Of a stretch of 64,000 nt of DNA, positions 41,905 through 51,110 are shown piece after piece. The notes under the pieces are model-generated. The model searched no databases and had not been told where the DNA came from. It saw only the letters and a list, made by a program, of their open reading frames with translations. The translations under genes were made by a program, and so were the position numbers. This DNA is from Aristaeella lactis. Lineage in GTDB: Bacteria > Bacillota > Clostridia > Christensenellales > Aristaeellaceae. The DNA lies in the NCBI RefSeq assembly GCF_018118585.1, contig NZ_CP069421.1, forward strand, positions 186,001-250,000, read 5' to 3'. The stretch's first letter is position 1, and each line of letters opens with the position of its first letter.

Positions 41905-42453
41905 ATGAAAAAGATTCTCAGTATCGCCGTTATCCTGGTTACGGTTCTTGCTTTGATGGTTCCCGTCCTCGCCTCTGCGGAAGACGGAAAAGATATGTGG
42001 GTAAACTGCTCCAACGGAAAAAGCCTGAACGTACGGACAGAGTCCAGCACCAAAGGCGAAGTCATCGTCCGTCTGGAATGCGGTACCAAAGTACATGTTG
42101 ACTATGACGCCGGCAACGGCTGGGTGGCCATCAGCGACTATCATTACTCCGGATATGTGCAGGCCGGTTTCCTGGTGAGCGAGAAGCCCGGCAAGTACGA
42201 AATCACTGAAAGGGACGATAATTTCGTTACCCTGAAGAATCCCTACCTGGCCAGCGCCAAAGCCCGCGGCGCCAAGGACAACAGCAGCGTATGCCTGCGC
42301 GCGAAGCCCAACAAAACCTCAAGTTCGATCCGCCGGCTGACTGCCGGGGACCAGGTGAAGGTCATTGCCCGCGGCAAGGTCTGGAGCAAGGTCGTGGATA
42401 TCACAACCGGAAAGACCGGATATGTGGCGAATGATTATATCAAGAAGAACTGA
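41905..42453 (+). CDS. Secreted SH3-domain protein
   Basis: A 182-residue exported protein with a signal peptide (1-25) and two bacterial SH3 domains (about 32-92, GKSLNVRTESSTKGEVIVRL, and about 120-180, SVCLRAKPNKTSSSIRRL ending GYVANDYIKKN). It has no catalytic domain. SH3b domains usually bind peptidoglycan peptides. GGAAGGAAAG precedes the ATG. Confidence 0.87.
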   Translation: MKKILSIAVILVTVLALMVPVLASAEDGKDMWVNCSNGKSLNVRTESSTKGEVIVRLECGTKVHVDYDAGNGWVAISDYHYSGYVQAGFLVSEKPGKYEITERDDNFVTLKNPYLASAKARGAKDNSSVCLRAKPNKTSSSIRRLTAGDQVKVIARGKVWSKVVDITTGKTGYVANDYIKKN

Positions 42454-42472
42454 CAAGGGAATAACAACAGCA

Positions 42473-42525
42473 AAAAGGGGCTGCCTCAAAATGATCTCAA
42501 AAGATCATAAGAGGCAGCCTCTTTA
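42473..42525. terminator. Bidirectional terminator
   Basis: AGGGGCTGCCTC...GAGGCAGCCTCTTT with an inner AAAATGATCT/AGATCATAAG stem; lies between the convergent SH3 and LRR genes. Confidence 0.85.
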
Positions 42526-42550
42526 TACTTGCTTTCTGAGAAGACTGATA

Positions 42551-44257
42551 CTATGGGATAATAGTTTCTTCTTCAGTCACATATTCAAAATCAACACCCG
42601 GAGGGAAGGGCAGCCTTACTGCGGTGGGAAGGTATACTGTGCCGGATTCCACTTCAACGGAAGCAAAATCTTCGCCTTTTTCTTCGAGCTGCTTTCCTTC
42701 ATCGCCGTAATCCCATTCGTCAGGATACGCATAAATCAGGGTGTTATCCTGCAGCCTGCACTGCCAGAGATCATAGTATTCATACCACAGATAATCTTTG
42801 ACATACAGGGCTGAAGACAGTTTCAGTGTTTTGGCATCGAAACGATAATCTATCGCATTGAGCAGGTCGGGGAAGGTTGCATCCGGCAGGATGATTCGCA
42901 GTGAATCTTCCCCATAGAAGGCAAACAATACCGGCAGATTGCCGTCATCCAGGAATGTCTCGTTTACCCACTTGAGTTTCCAGCAGCCGTCCAGGTCATC
43001 AAAACCGCAGAGGATCGTTTTTCCCTGATACTGGTATACCGCGGCAGCATGGTGCAGATTGTAGGCGACCAAAGGCTTCACAGCCATCCATTTCTCCTCC
43101 GGATTATAACAGACAGCCGCATCCTTATATCCTGCTTTCTGCATGGCCCGATCACAGGCAGCTGTATAACCATTCACATCCATGGTATCCACTCCCTGAG
43201 GCGCAACGATATGAGGATAGTTTTTGATCCATTCCGAAACCGGCGTGCCTTCATGAGCGTGCATAACACAGGTATAATCAGCAATGCCTGTATCATTCCA
43301 TCCAAAGACCATTTCGAGCTTATCCCATACCCATTCTTTCATAAAGGCTTCATCAACGAAACAATTGAGGCTGTCAGGCCAGTAGATATCTGTCAATTTG
43401 GCTTGGAAACAAAGCGCTTCCTGATCAATCAGTGTTACTCCTTCCGGAATATGGAGAGTTCCCAGTAACTGACAGGTTTCGAAAGACATTGCCTCAATTT
43501 CTGTCAGACCTTCAGGGAGATGCAGATCAGAAAAAACAAGGCTATAGCAATCCTTGAAGGCGCTCCAGCCAATGGATCTCATTTTCTTTGGCAGGTTGAT
43601 GCTTTCTATGTACGACATGTAAAAAGCATCAATGCCAATTGTATGAATGCTTTCGGGCAGGAGTATATTTATGACATATTTGTTTTCATAGAACGCGCCA
43701 ATACCGATGACCTCTGTTCCATCCGGCACAGCATATTCATTCTCCTGCCTGCCGGGCGGATAAGCGACCAGTGTCTTCAGATCCTTCGAAAACAGGACAC
43801 CGTCCACATCGCAGAATACGGGACTGGCGAGGTCAGCGACATAGCGCTCAATCTCTGTCCGGTGCAGGTTTTCGCTGCAGAATGACTGCAAAGAAGCGGG
43901 CAGCTCCAGCGTCTTCAGTGCACAGCCATATCCAAAGGAGCAATCATCGTCTATTCTTTCTGTCCCTTCCGGGACAGAATAGCTTTCTTCATGCCGGCCT
44001 GCCGGATAAAGCAGCAGTTCTTTTCCGTCTTTCGTAAAAAGCACGCCGTCAATGGACCGGAAAAAATCATTCCCGTCTTCCACATAGATATTCTCTATGG
44101 AGGTGTCTTCCATTAACGGCAGATAATCATCTCGTTCTTTTGCATCCTTCGGGAGAGTAACGGAATGATCTGATTCAGAACAGCCGGCGGGGGATACCGA
44201 CAGTATACAGATCATCATGATCATCAGGGCGATCAGTTGAAATGTCTTTTTCGACAT
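42551..44257 (-). CDS. LRR_5 (BspA-like) lipoprotein
   Basis: A 568-residue protein with a lipoprotein-type signal (LIALMIMMICILSVSPAGC). The first 340 residues hold BspA-type leucine-rich repeats (VPEGTERIDDDCSFGY, VPDGTEVIGIGAFYEN, LPKKMRSIGWSAFKD, IPEGVTLIDQEALC), partly duplicated around the GVLF(T/S)KD segments. The C-terminal 220 residues lack a recognised family. The ATG behind GGGAGA was chosen; a TTG seven codons upstream has no ribosome site. Probable adhesin or surface sensor. Confidence 0.84.
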   Translation of the reverse strand: MSKKTFQLIALMIMMICILSVSPAGCSESDHSVTLPKDAKERDDYLPLMEDTSIENIYVEDGNDFFRSIDGVLFTKDGKELLLYPAGRHEESYSVPEGTERIDDDCSFGYGCALKTLELPASLQSFCSENLHRTEIERYVADLASPVFCDVDGVLFSKDLKTLVAYPPGRQENEYAVPDGTEVIGIGAFYENKYVINILLPESIHTIGIDAFYMSYIESINLPKKMRSIGWSAFKDCYSLVFSDLHLPEGLTEIEAMSFETCQLLGTLHIPEGVTLIDQEALCFQAKLTDIYWPDSLNCFVDEAFMKEWVWDKLEMVFGWNDTGIADYTCVMHAHEGTPVSEWIKNYPHIVAPQGVDTMDVNGYTAACDRAMQKAGYKDAAVCYNPEEKWMAVKPLVAYNLHHAAAVYQYQGKTILCGFDDLDGCWKLKWVNETFLDDGNLPVLFAFYGEDSLRIILPDATFPDLLNAIDYRFDAKTLKLSSALYVKDYLWYEYYDLWQCRLQDNTLIYAYPDEWDYGDEGKQLEEKGEDFASVEVESGTVYLPTAVRLPFPPGVDFEYVTEEETIIP

Positions 44258-44367
44258 AAGGACATCATCTCCCATCAAAAATCAGATCACAGGATGTTTG
44301 CTTCTGATAATGTAACGCCTGAAAGGTATCCAAATATTCCCAAACGCTATCACATATCCCGCTGAAA

Positions 44368-45174
44368 TTATTCGCCTTTCAGTCCGCTCACACGGGCGTA
44401 AGCGGAATCCAGGCACTGATTGATGATCCCATTCAGGCTGCTGTTCTGAAGGATGTTCATTCCGGCTTCTGTGGTTCCGCCTTTAGTGCATATCTGTTCA
44501 ATGAGCTTTTCAAACGTGCTGCCTTCGTTTCGGATGGATTCGATCACGTTTTCAAAAACACGCAGGGTGATCTCTTCACTGACAGAAGGATCATCGATCA
44601 GCCTATTGCAGGAATCCCTGTACGCTTTCATCAGATAAGCCGTAAACGCCAGCCCGCTGGCCGCACAGATCGTGATACTCTCAAGCTTTTCCTCCGGCAG
44701 ACGGATGACGTACCCCAGGTGCCGGAACAGATCCATTACGTTATCGGATCCGGCCGGGTCATGATCACAGGAAACACCGATAACGCCTTTGCAGATGGAT
44801 ATTCCCACAGTCGGCATCATTCGGATGAGAGCATATTCACGGCAGGTGTCCTGCAGCCATTCCCGCATGTCATTTAAGCTGACACCGGCCATAAAGCTGA
44901 TGATCGTTTTGCCTGAAAGATCTGTTTCCCTGATCTCAGTGAATACTTCCCGGGCATTCTGCGCCTTAACGACAACGACAATCACATCTGATCCGGCAGC
45001 CAGATGCTTTTTATCCGCGGTGACAATGATGCCGGGGTAAGTTTGCTTTACCGCATCCATTGTTTCTGCGGATCTCGCGTTCAGGATGATCTGTTCCTGG
45101 TCCAGGCCGCTTCTGACCAGCCCCGCGATCAATGCTTTTCCAAGATGACCTGCGCCGATGATGCCAATACGCAT
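44368..45174 (-). CDS. proC: Pyrroline-5-carboxylate reductase family protein
   Basis: A 268-residue NAD(P)-binding protein. The Rossmann start is MRIGIIGAGHLGKALIAGL. SFMAGVSL, RMMPTVGISI and the C-terminal dimer region TKGGTTEAGMNIL are ProC hallmarks. ProC makes proline from pyrroline-5-carboxylate; ComER-like paralogues share the fold. GAGGAG precedes the ATG and a shared-type promoter lies at 45241. No other proline gene is adjacent. Confidence 0.9.
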   Translation of the reverse strand: MRIGIIGAGHLGKALIAGLVRSGLDQEQIILNARSAETMDAVKQTYPGIIVTADKKHLAAGSDVIVVVVKAQNAREVFTEIRETDLSGKTIISFMAGVSLNDMREWLQDTCREYALIRMMPTVGISICKGVIGVSCDHDPAGSDNVMDLFRHLGYVIRLPEEKLESITICAASGLAFTAYLMKAYRDSCNRLIDDPSVSEEITLRVFENVIESIRNEGSTFEKLIEQICTKGGTTEAGMNILQNSSLNGIINQCLDSAYARVSGLKGE

Positions 45175-45240
45175 ATGAATCTCCTCTTTTTACAGATATG
45201 ATCGTTGCTGAATGCCGGTTTGCTGATTATTCCGCTGACC

Positions 45241-45270
45241 ATCATATCAAAAGCTGACTTGCCGCGTCAA
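45241..45270 (-). promoter_or_regulatory. Shared-type promoter (TTGACG-18-TATGAT)
   Basis: On the minus strand TTGACG, 18 bp ending TGA, TATGAT, in front of proC. Confidence 0.75.
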
Positions 45271-45340
45271 AGAAAAAAGGGGAGAGATTACAGAACTCAA
45301 CTGACAGTAGAATTTTATTTTTGATTCTCTGAATGGATTA

Positions 45341-45368
45341 TTGAAAACGTGGAATTCTTTTCTATAAT
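45341..45368 (+). promoter_or_regulatory. Promoter of the XRE-methyltransferase gene
   Basis: TTGAAA (45341-45346), 16 bp, TATAAT (45363-45368), about 35 bases before the start codon. Confidence 0.7.
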
Positions 45369-45403
45369 GAATACATCAGCACATGAACGGCGGGAGGGAT
45401 ACG

Positions 45404-46213
45404 ATGAGCATCGGTGAAACGATCACGAGAAAACGGAAGGCCCTGGGGATGACGCAAAAGGAACTGGCGGAGAAACTGTCAGTTTCTTTCCAGGCTGTTT
45501 CCAAATGGGAAACAGATGCATCCCATCCGGACGTGGAACTGCTGCCGGCACTTGCGGAAATGCTGGGAACAACGGTGGACGCGCTGGTGGGATACCGGTC
45601 TCCGATTCTGGCTGATTATGAGGCCAGGTATCAGAGCACGGAATACTACTGGGGAATAGAACCCAACCGTCTTTGCTATGACATCCTGCGGATGCGGCCG
45701 CCGGTAAAGCCGTATAAGGTGCTGGATATCGGCTGCGGCGAAGGAAAGGATGCCGTATTCCTGGCACGGAACGGTTATCGCGTTTCAGCTATTGATATTG
45801 CGGAGAACGGCCTGGAGAAGGGACGTATCCTTGCGGAAAAATGCGGTACCCGCGTGGACTTCTTCAAGGCTGATATCTCTGATTACCGGCTTACGGAAAA
45901 ATATGACATTATCCTGAGCAGCGGGGTATTTCATTTCCTGCGTCCGGAGATCCGTGAAGAGGTCACGGATAACCTGAAAAAGTTTACGAACGAGGGCGGG
46001 ATTCACGCACTGAATGTTTTTGTTTCCAAACCTTACCTGAAACGGTCGGGACAGAAAAAAGGAAACCGCTATGAATGGAAGAGCGGTGAACTGTTCTCCT
46101 ACTATCATGACTGGCATCTGCACCGGATCGACGAAGAACTCTTTGACTGCAACAGCGGAGGAATCCCGCACCAGCATTGTATGGATATCATGGTCGCGGA
46201 AAAGAGGCGGTAA
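45404..46213 (+). CDS. XRE DNA-binding domain fused to a SAM methyltransferase
   Basis: A 269-residue fusion. Residues 1-65 are an XRE helix-turn-helix (MTQKELAEKLSVSFQAVSKWE). Residues about 90-265 are a class I methyltransferase of TehB-like type with the SAM motif VLDIGCGEGKDA, the acidic ribose-binding SAIDIAENGL and SSGVFHFL. The chosen ATG follows GGGAGGG. It may be a regulator that responds to SAM or to a toxic substrate the enzyme methylates; both are inference. A HAD phosphatase gene follows after six bases. Confidence 0.9.
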   Translation: MSIGETITRKRKALGMTQKELAEKLSVSFQAVSKWETDASHPDVELLPALAEMLGTTVDALVGYRSPILADYEARYQSTEYYWGIEPNRLCYDILRMRPPVKPYKVLDIGCGEGKDAVFLARNGYRVSAIDIAENGLEKGRILAEKCGTRVDFFKADISDYRLTEKYDIILSSGVFHFLRPEIREEVTDNLKKFTNEGGIHALNVFVSKPYLKRSGQKKGNRYEWKSGELFSYYHDWHLHRIDEELFDCNSGGIPHQHCMDIMVAEKRR

Positions 46214-46219
46214 AGAAAT

Positions 46220-46891
46220 ATGAATACCTATGATTTCATCTTTTTTGACCTGGACGGAACACTGACGGACTCCGGTCCCGGGATCATGAACGGATTTGCC
46301 TATGCGATTGAGAAAATGGGAGGGAAGGTATCGGATCCCGCTGAACTGCGTCAGTTTGTCGGCCCTCCGCTGAAGGAGTCCTTTGAAAGAAAACTGGGGT
46401 ATTCCCCGGAAGACAGTGAGAAGGCTATTGCCTTCTACAGGGAATACTATAACGATATGGGCGGGCGGCTCCAGAACAGCGTATATCCCGGTGTGGAGGG
46501 GATGCTTGCCGGCCTGAAGGCCGCCGGAAAGAAACTGATCATAGCGACATCCAAGGGAGCGCATGGAACAGAGATCGTGCTGGAACACTTCGGACTGTGC
46601 CCGTATTTTGATTTTGTGGCAGCAGCAAATGACACGGACCGGCAAAGCAAGACAGAGGTGCTCCGGTACGCGGTTCAGATGTGCGGCGTCGGGGATATCC
46701 GGAAGGCCGTTATGGTGGGAGACCGGGAGAATGACATGACCGCGGCAAAGAACCTCGGCATGGACAGTATCGGGGTGCTGTACGGATACGGAGACCGGAA
46801 GGAACTGACGGATGCCGGTGCGGTACTCCTGGCTGCTTCTGCCGAAGAGGTCGGGAACCTTATCCTTGCGGGCAGAGACAACAGTCAGTAA
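46220..46891 (+). CDS. gph: HAD phosphatase, phosphoglycolate-phosphatase type
   Basis: A 223-residue HAD enzyme with the full motif set: FFDLDGTLTDS, IIATSKG, a mid Lys and GDRENDMTAAKNLGM. The cap lies between motifs I and II, as in Gph/PGMB phosphatases. It is six bases behind the XRE-methyltransferase gene, so they form a two-gene operon. Its 3' end overlaps the convergent nucleotidase gene by seven bases. Phosphoglycolate as substrate is a family guess. Confidence 0.87.
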   Translation: MNTYDFIFFDLDGTLTDSGPGIMNGFAYAIEKMGGKVSDPAELRQFVGPPLKESFERKLGYSPEDSEKAIAFYREYYNDMGGRLQNSVYPGVEGMLAGLKAAGKKLIIATSKGAHGTEIVLEHFGLCPYFDFVAAANDTDRQSKTEVLRYAVQMCGVGDIRKAVMVGDRENDMTAAKNLGMDSIGVLYGYGDRKELTDAGAVLLAASAEEVGNLILAGRDNSQ

Positions 46892-47502
46892 AGATCGCCC
46901 GGCTGCGCGGCTACATTTGCCCTGATGGTTTCCCAGTCGGGACACCTGCGGTAGTTGCAGCCCGGAAGCTCCGGCATCCGGTTCCACGGCCTGTCAAAGA
47001 CCATGACCTTCAGATCCGGCAGATGATCGAAAAACCGGAAAGCCAGGGGAGAGTCTTCCACCGCGAAATCGAATTTCATCCGGAAGAAATCATCAAGATT
47101 AAGACTGAAATCTGTGTTTTTTAAAATATTTTCCCTGCCGTATTTATCCAGGAAGTATAGTTTTACATCCCGGAGGCCATGGCTGTCGAGCCATGCGCGG
47201 GAGGGTTCACAGGCGCTGAAAGGACGGCCGGTGATCACCGTCACATTATGGCCCAGGCTGATCCATTCATTGATGACCTTTGACGCACCGGGTGTCTCTT
47301 CAAAGGACAGAAGCATCTCCGGTTCGTGGCCTCTGACGAGCAGCCTGTCATACTGTTCGTCAGACAGACCAAAGGCCTGCTGAAGGTTGAAAAAACGCAT
47401 ATGCTCGTAGGGGATATCTATACCGAACATCTCAGCGGCAAGCGTGGAAAAAGCCCTTCCTGTTTCACACAGGCAGTCATCAAAATCAACGTAAATGTTC
47501 AC
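46885..47502 (-). CDS. 5'-deoxyribonucleotidase-like HAD protein
   Basis: A 205-residue HAD protein of the NT5C/deoxyribonucleotidase type: motif I YVDFDDCLCE at the N-terminus, VTVITGRPFSA as motif II, VEDSPLAF near the C-terminus. It would dephosphorylate nucleoside 5'-monophosphates. Start codon is GTG with only a weak AGGATG upstream. The gene is convergent with gph, overlapping its end. Confidence 0.8.
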   Translation of the reverse strand: MNIYVDFDDCLCETGRAFSTLAAEMFGIDIPYEHMRFFNLQQAFGLSDEQYDRLLVRGHEPEMLLSFEETPGASKVINEWISLGHNVTVITGRPFSACEPSRAWLDSHGLRDVKLYFLDKYGRENILKNTDFSLNLDDFFRMKFDFAVEDSPLAFRFFDHLPDLKVMVFDRPWNRMPELPGCNYRRCPDWETIRANVAAQPGDLY

Positions 47503-47691
47503 AGTATCACATCCTTCAGCACATTTGCTTTTGCTTTTATATCATAACATAAAAATGCTTCGATTTTCTCTTTTAAAAACAGAATAGCCGCAGTTATCTC
47601 TCAGTGCCTGTTCTGTTTTGAACGATCCTCCTGTGTTACTCTTGAATCACAATGAGGGAGATCGTGATTCCGGGAATGGAGGATCAGGAAG

Positions 47692-47931
47692 GTGAAATGC
47701 TTTTTTGAATATATCAGGAGCAGTCTGGCATCCGATCAGATGTACCGGGTGCGTCCGTATGTGTGCCGGGCGTTTGGCGTGCTTTATGCCATATTGATGC
47801 TTTTGCTGGCCGGTGTGCTTTACAGGATACCCTCTGTCCCGGGCGGTGTGATTGCGGGTATACTGATCGGGCTGGTGATATTCTTTCGGTATATATCCCG
47901 GAAAAAACGGACAGGACAGGAATCAAAGTAA
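47692..47931 (+). CDS. Small membrane protein
   Basis: A 79-residue protein starting at a GTG behind GGAGGATCAGGAAG. It has two hydrophobic segments (about 28-43, FGVLYAILMLLLAGVL, and 50-66, GGVIAGILIGLVIFF) and a basic tail (RYISRKKRTGQ). No family recognised. A terminator follows. Confidence 0.65.
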   Translation: MKCFFEYIRSSLASDQMYRVRPYVCRAFGVLYAILMLLLAGVLYRIPSVPGGVIAGILIGLVIFFRYISRKKRTGQESK

Positions 47932-47944
47932 AACCTGAAATGAC

Positions 47945-47974
47945 AAAGCCGAACCATAAACAGGTTCGGCTTTG
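47945..47974. terminator. GCCGAACC-family bidirectional terminator
   Basis: AAAGCCGAACC, loop ATAAACA, GGTTCGGCTTT between two convergent genes. Confidence 0.83.
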
Positions 47975-47981
47975 ATTGTTG

Positions 47982-48413
47982 TTATTCCACGGTCCATTCA
48001 GTCCACTCGATATGGTTATACTGCATGACGTCATTCGCCTTTTTCATGCCGATCTTTTCGTAAAAGGGCACGGCGTCCTCATTGGCGATCAGGTATACCG
48101 CTATGTCCTTTTCACCGCCGGCGATCTCATGGGCGGTCTTCATCAGCCGGGTGGCGATTCCCTGACGCTCGTAGTTCCTGTCAACGCCCAGGTCGGTGAT
48201 ATAAAGCCAGTAGCAGAAATCGGTGAGCCCGAACAAAGCGCCGACGATCAGGCCCTCCCCGTTCCGGGCGATCAGGCTGATGGATACGTTCCGGACGAGC
48301 TTTTCGATCCTTTGTTCAAACCGTTCTTTCGGATACTGGGAACCCAGGTCCGTTCTTTTCAGAAAATCAATGTATTCGGCGGCGGAAACCCGCTCTTCCT
48401 TTATAGTGACCAT
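47982..48413 (-). CDS. GNAT-family N-acetyltransferase (6 of 9)
   Basis: A 143-residue GNAT protein. The acetyl-CoA loop is in VDRNYERQGIATRLMKTA and the end reads AVPFYEKIGMKKA. The frame stays open 40 codons upstream into the preceding GNAT gene, but family length supports the ATG given; its ribosome site is weak (AAGAGAA), fitting read-through translation from the upstream GNAT 13 bases away. Confidence 0.85.
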   Translation of the reverse strand: MVTIKEERVSAAEYIDFLKRTDLGSQYPKERFEQRIEKLVRNVSISLIARNGEGLIVGALFGLTDFCYWLYITDLGVDRNYERQGIATRLMKTAHEIAGGEKDIAVYLIANEDAVPFYEKIGMKKANDVMQYNHIEWTEWTVE

Positions 48414-48426
48414 CTGTTTCTCTTTA

Positions 48427-48945
48427 TCATGCTTCCGGATAACGGTACTCAAGCCCGAAATCACGGTCATCCGTTTCCTCCAGCAGATAATCGTAGCCTC
48501 CTTCCGAGACGATCCGGAAGCCGCATTTTTCATGAGTTTTCAGGGACGGCAAATTCTTTTTGCTGACGCAGTCGCACAGCCGGAAGGGGCCTTCCTTTTT
48601 CATGGCGTCCACAACCGCTGACAGCAGTAAGGCTCCATAGCCTTTTTTCCTTTGATCCGGGTGGGTTTCCAGGGCCTCAAGGTAATATACATCCCTGACT
48701 TTGCATGTTCTCAAAGCACTGAGCCAGGTTCCGTTCTCTTCGCAAACCCAGACGACGGCCTCAGGCTTGCTGAAAAAGTCGTTCTTCAGGAAATCAAGGA
48801 AGCCGGCTTCGACCTGCCGGGCTGCTTTCTCCTTGTCAGGTTCATCGGGAAAGAAATAATCCGTGTTCTCATAGTTGCTTTCGGAATAGATATCCATCAG
48901 CTTTCTTTCATCCAGGTCTTCGTATTTTGTGATTTTGATCAGCAT
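48427..48945 (-). CDS. GNAT-family N-acetyltransferase (7 of 9)
   Basis: A 172-residue GNAT protein with ETHPDQRKKGYGALLLSAV as acetyl-CoA loop and SLKTHEKCGFRIVSEG at the C-terminus. The ATG behind GGAGA was chosen over one four codons earlier. Together with the GNAT at 47982 it forms a tandem pair, though their sequences differ enough to argue against recent duplication. Confidence 0.87.
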   Translation of the reverse strand: MLIKITKYEDLDERKLMDIYSESNYENTDYFFPDEPDKEKAARQVEAGFLDFLKNDFFSKPEAVVWVCEENGTWLSALRTCKVRDVYYLEALETHPDQRKKGYGALLLSAVVDAMKKEGPFRLCDCVSKKNLPSLKTHEKCGFRIVSEGGYDYLLEETDDRDFGLEYRYPEA

Positions 48946-48981
48946 CGTATTCTCCACAGATGAAATGAATTATTCTTTCGG

Positions 48982-49314
48982 TTAGTGCATCTCCACAAGG
49001 ACTGCTTTTTCAGGCGGGAAATAATCTTCCGTATCGCTGCTGACTCCAGCGGCTTTATAGGCCTGGTCAAAAGAAATCTCTTCGATATTGCTTAACCAGA
49101 CGAAGGTGGAATCCTCGGCCGCGTTCGGCATCCTTCCGGAGATCTCGAGACGGTATTTGTAGGTATAGTTATCACACATCCATGTTCCGTCATCCATTTC
49201 GGTGTATGTTTTCATGTTTCCGGTGACTGTGTCTTTGACAGCGGCTTTCTTTGCGCATCCCGAAAACAATGCTGCCAGCGGCAGGCACAAGAGGATCAGT
49301 AATGCTTTTTTCAT
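48982..49314 (-). CDS. Small lipoprotein
   Basis: A 110-residue lipoprotein: signal KKALLILLCLPLAALFSG with lipobox FSGC and Cys20. The remaining 90 residues (TYTEMDDGTWMCDNYTYKYR) have no recognised family. The Shine-Dalgarno sequence is AAGGA at 12 bases. It follows the zinc-protease-like gene by 18 bases on the same strand. Confidence 0.75.
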   Translation of the reverse strand: MKKALLILLCLPLAALFSGCAKKAAVKDTVTGNMKTYTEMDDGTWMCDNYTYKYRLEISGRMPNAAEDSTFVWLSNIEEISFDQAYKAAGVSSDTEDYFPPEKAVLVEMH

Positions 49315-49331
49315 GATGGTCCATTATCCTT

Positions 49332-49793
49332 TTATTCAATATTATTCAGTCCGTTATACAGCTCGTTGAAGGATTTGGCCACGGCGCACCTGCCGAAGGA
49401 GAGATCCCGGTTTTCCCCGAACTCCAGCAGGAAACACTTCGCCATTTCCTCAACGGTCTGCTCCAGGGTGGTGAAGAACTGCTGGTAGGCAAACCGGCTT
49501 GCGGCGGAACCATCCTCGAAACAGTTTTTGATCAGGGATTCGGTTACCTGGTCCAGTGGATACATCTTGATATGCATCAGTTCATGGACGATGACTTCCT
49601 CAATGTTCTCCTGTTTCGGTGAAACCGCGTTCAGCAGCAGGATTGCCTTCCTGTCATCGCAGTCGATCTTGAAGTCCCCGGTTTTCCGCCATTCAGGATC
49701 TTCAACGAATTCCAGCTTTACATCCCAGGCGGGGGTAATGCGGAGCTTGCGGATATATTTCTCAAACAGAGCTGTTACTTTTTCCCTGTCCAT
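49332..49793 (-). CDS. Putative zinc metalloprotease-like protein (HELMH)
   Basis: A 153-residue cytoplasmic protein with the HExxH zinc motif in VIVHELMHIKMYPL and helical flanks (ENIEEVIVHELMH). A likely third ligand further on is not certain. It resembles SprT-like or phage-type ImmA small metallopeptidases only loosely. GGAGG stands eight bases before the chosen ATG. Its promoter is a shared-type copy at 49836. Downstream on the same strand is a small lipoprotein. Confidence 0.72.
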   Translation of the reverse strand: MDREKVTALFEKYIRKLRITPAWDVKLEFVEDPEWRKTGDFKIDCDDRKAILLLNAVSPKQENIEEVIVHELMHIKMYPLDQVTESLIKNCFEDGSAASRFAYQQFFTTLEQTVEEMAKCFLLEFGENRDLSFGRCAVAKSFNELYNGLNNIE

Positions 49794-49835
49794 TTTATTA
49801 TCCTCCATATGACATGATTTGATGTCAGCGGTATC

Positions 49836-49865
49836 ATCATATCAAAAGGCTTATGATTCCGTCAA
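49836..49865 (-). promoter_or_regulatory. Shared-type promoter (TTGACG-18-TATGAT)
   Basis: On the minus strand TTGACG, 18 bp ending TGA, TATGAT, 43 bases before the metalloprotease-like start. Confidence 0.75.
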
Positions 49866-49961
49866 AAGGGAAGAACAATGGAAGTGAAAAAAACTGCGGA
49901 CGGGAGAAAACACGGCAGAGGATAACATCCGGAAAAGTACTGCGGAAAAACGCTGTACACC

Positions 49962-49990
49962 TTGTACGTACTGTGTGCGGTGCATATAAT
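49962..49990 (+). promoter_or_regulatory. Promoter of the DUF4003 gene
   Basis: TTGTAC (49962-49967), 17 bp, TATAAT (49985-49990), 44 bases before the start. Confidence 0.7.
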
Positions 49991-50033
49991 ACAACCATTG
50001 GATACAAACTGCTCACTTACAGGAGAGATTCAT

Positions 50034-51095
50034 ATGAAACCGGAACTGGAAAAACTCTGCACAGACTATACAGCCAACCGCGAAGCGGTGAAGAAAGCGT
50101 TCAGGTGGGACAACAGCGCCCTTTATGCGGTATGCGCCAACATCTTTTGCGCTAACGGTCATATGGCGGACGCGGACAGGCTGAAAGAATGCCGGGCTGT
50201 GATCAAAAAGAACACAGGGGCGTTTTCCAAATTCCGGAGCAGGAAGATCCGTTGCCTTCTTTCCGGTATGCTGGCACTTGGTGAGAATCCGGAAAGCAGG
50301 ATGGTGCAGGCCAACGATTATTTCCGCCTGCTGAAGAAACAGTTCAAGGGAACAGAGTATCTTGTGCTGACCGCTTTCCTGCTTACGGACCTGGCGGACC
50401 GGAACGTGACATTGGAAACCGTAACCCGGGGCAGGGAACTGTACCGCCGGATGAACAAAAAGCACAGGATGCTCACAGACAACACGGACAGCGTTTTCGC
50501 GATGCTGCTCGCTTTTTCGGATAAAACGGACGATGAACTGCTTGAAGAGACAGAAGACGGCTATCAGCTGCTGAAGGCCCGGTTCTCCAACGGCAGCGGA
50601 TCGCAGACGGCGGCCCAGGTTCTTTCCATGGCCGCAGGTACGGCGGAGGATAGGACACAGCGGGTGATCGAACTGTATGACGCCCTGCAGGAAACCGGAG
50701 TGGAATACGGTCATTCCGCTGAACTGGCACCCCTTGCGGCTCTGTCCCTGTCGGACAGACCGGTTACCGAACTGGTGGAAGAAATCCGGGAAGCGGATGA
50801 ATTCCTGGCTGAGCAGAATCTCTATGGGAAAAAGAAAGAAGACCTGGCACAGCGGGCCATGCACGCGGTTATGATCGTATCCGATCAGTACGCGGGGACA
50901 AGCCAGGTGAACATTACCGTGATGACCAATACCCTGGATATGCTGATCGCCCAGCAACAGGCCAAGCGGATCTCGCTGGCCATCCATGCCGTGGAATTTG
51001 CTGCCAAATTCCTGGGCAAATCCGACACGAAAGCAGGGACGGATGACAAAACCGGTGATGTCAATACAGACACCGCTGAAAAGCTTGAAAAATAA
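50034..51095 (+). CDS. DUF4003 family protein
   Basis: A 353-residue cytoplasmic, all-helical protein matching the DUF4003 pattern (RKIRCLLSGMLALGENPE, EYLVLTAFLLTDL, YRRMNKKHRMLT). No catalytic motif is apparent and no function is known for the family. AGGAGAG lies directly before the chosen ATG; an upstream in-frame start overlaps the promoter and can be excluded. Confidence 0.82.
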   Translation: MKPELEKLCTDYTANREAVKKAFRWDNSALYAVCANIFCANGHMADADRLKECRAVIKKNTGAFSKFRSRKIRCLLSGMLALGENPESRMVQANDYFRLLKKQFKGTEYLVLTAFLLTDLADRNVTLETVTRGRELYRRMNKKHRMLTDNTDSVFAMLLAFSDKTDDELLEETEDGYQLLKARFSNGSGSQTAAQVLSMAAGTAEDRTQRVIELYDALQETGVEYGHSAELAPLAALSLSDRPVTELVEEIREADEFLAEQNLYGKKKEDLAQRAMHAVMIVSDQYAGTSQVNITVMTNTLDMLIAQQQAKRISLAIHAVEFAAKFLGKSDTKAGTDDKTGDVNTDTAEKLEK

Positions 51096-51110
51096 GGATG
51101 TAAAGATGTT

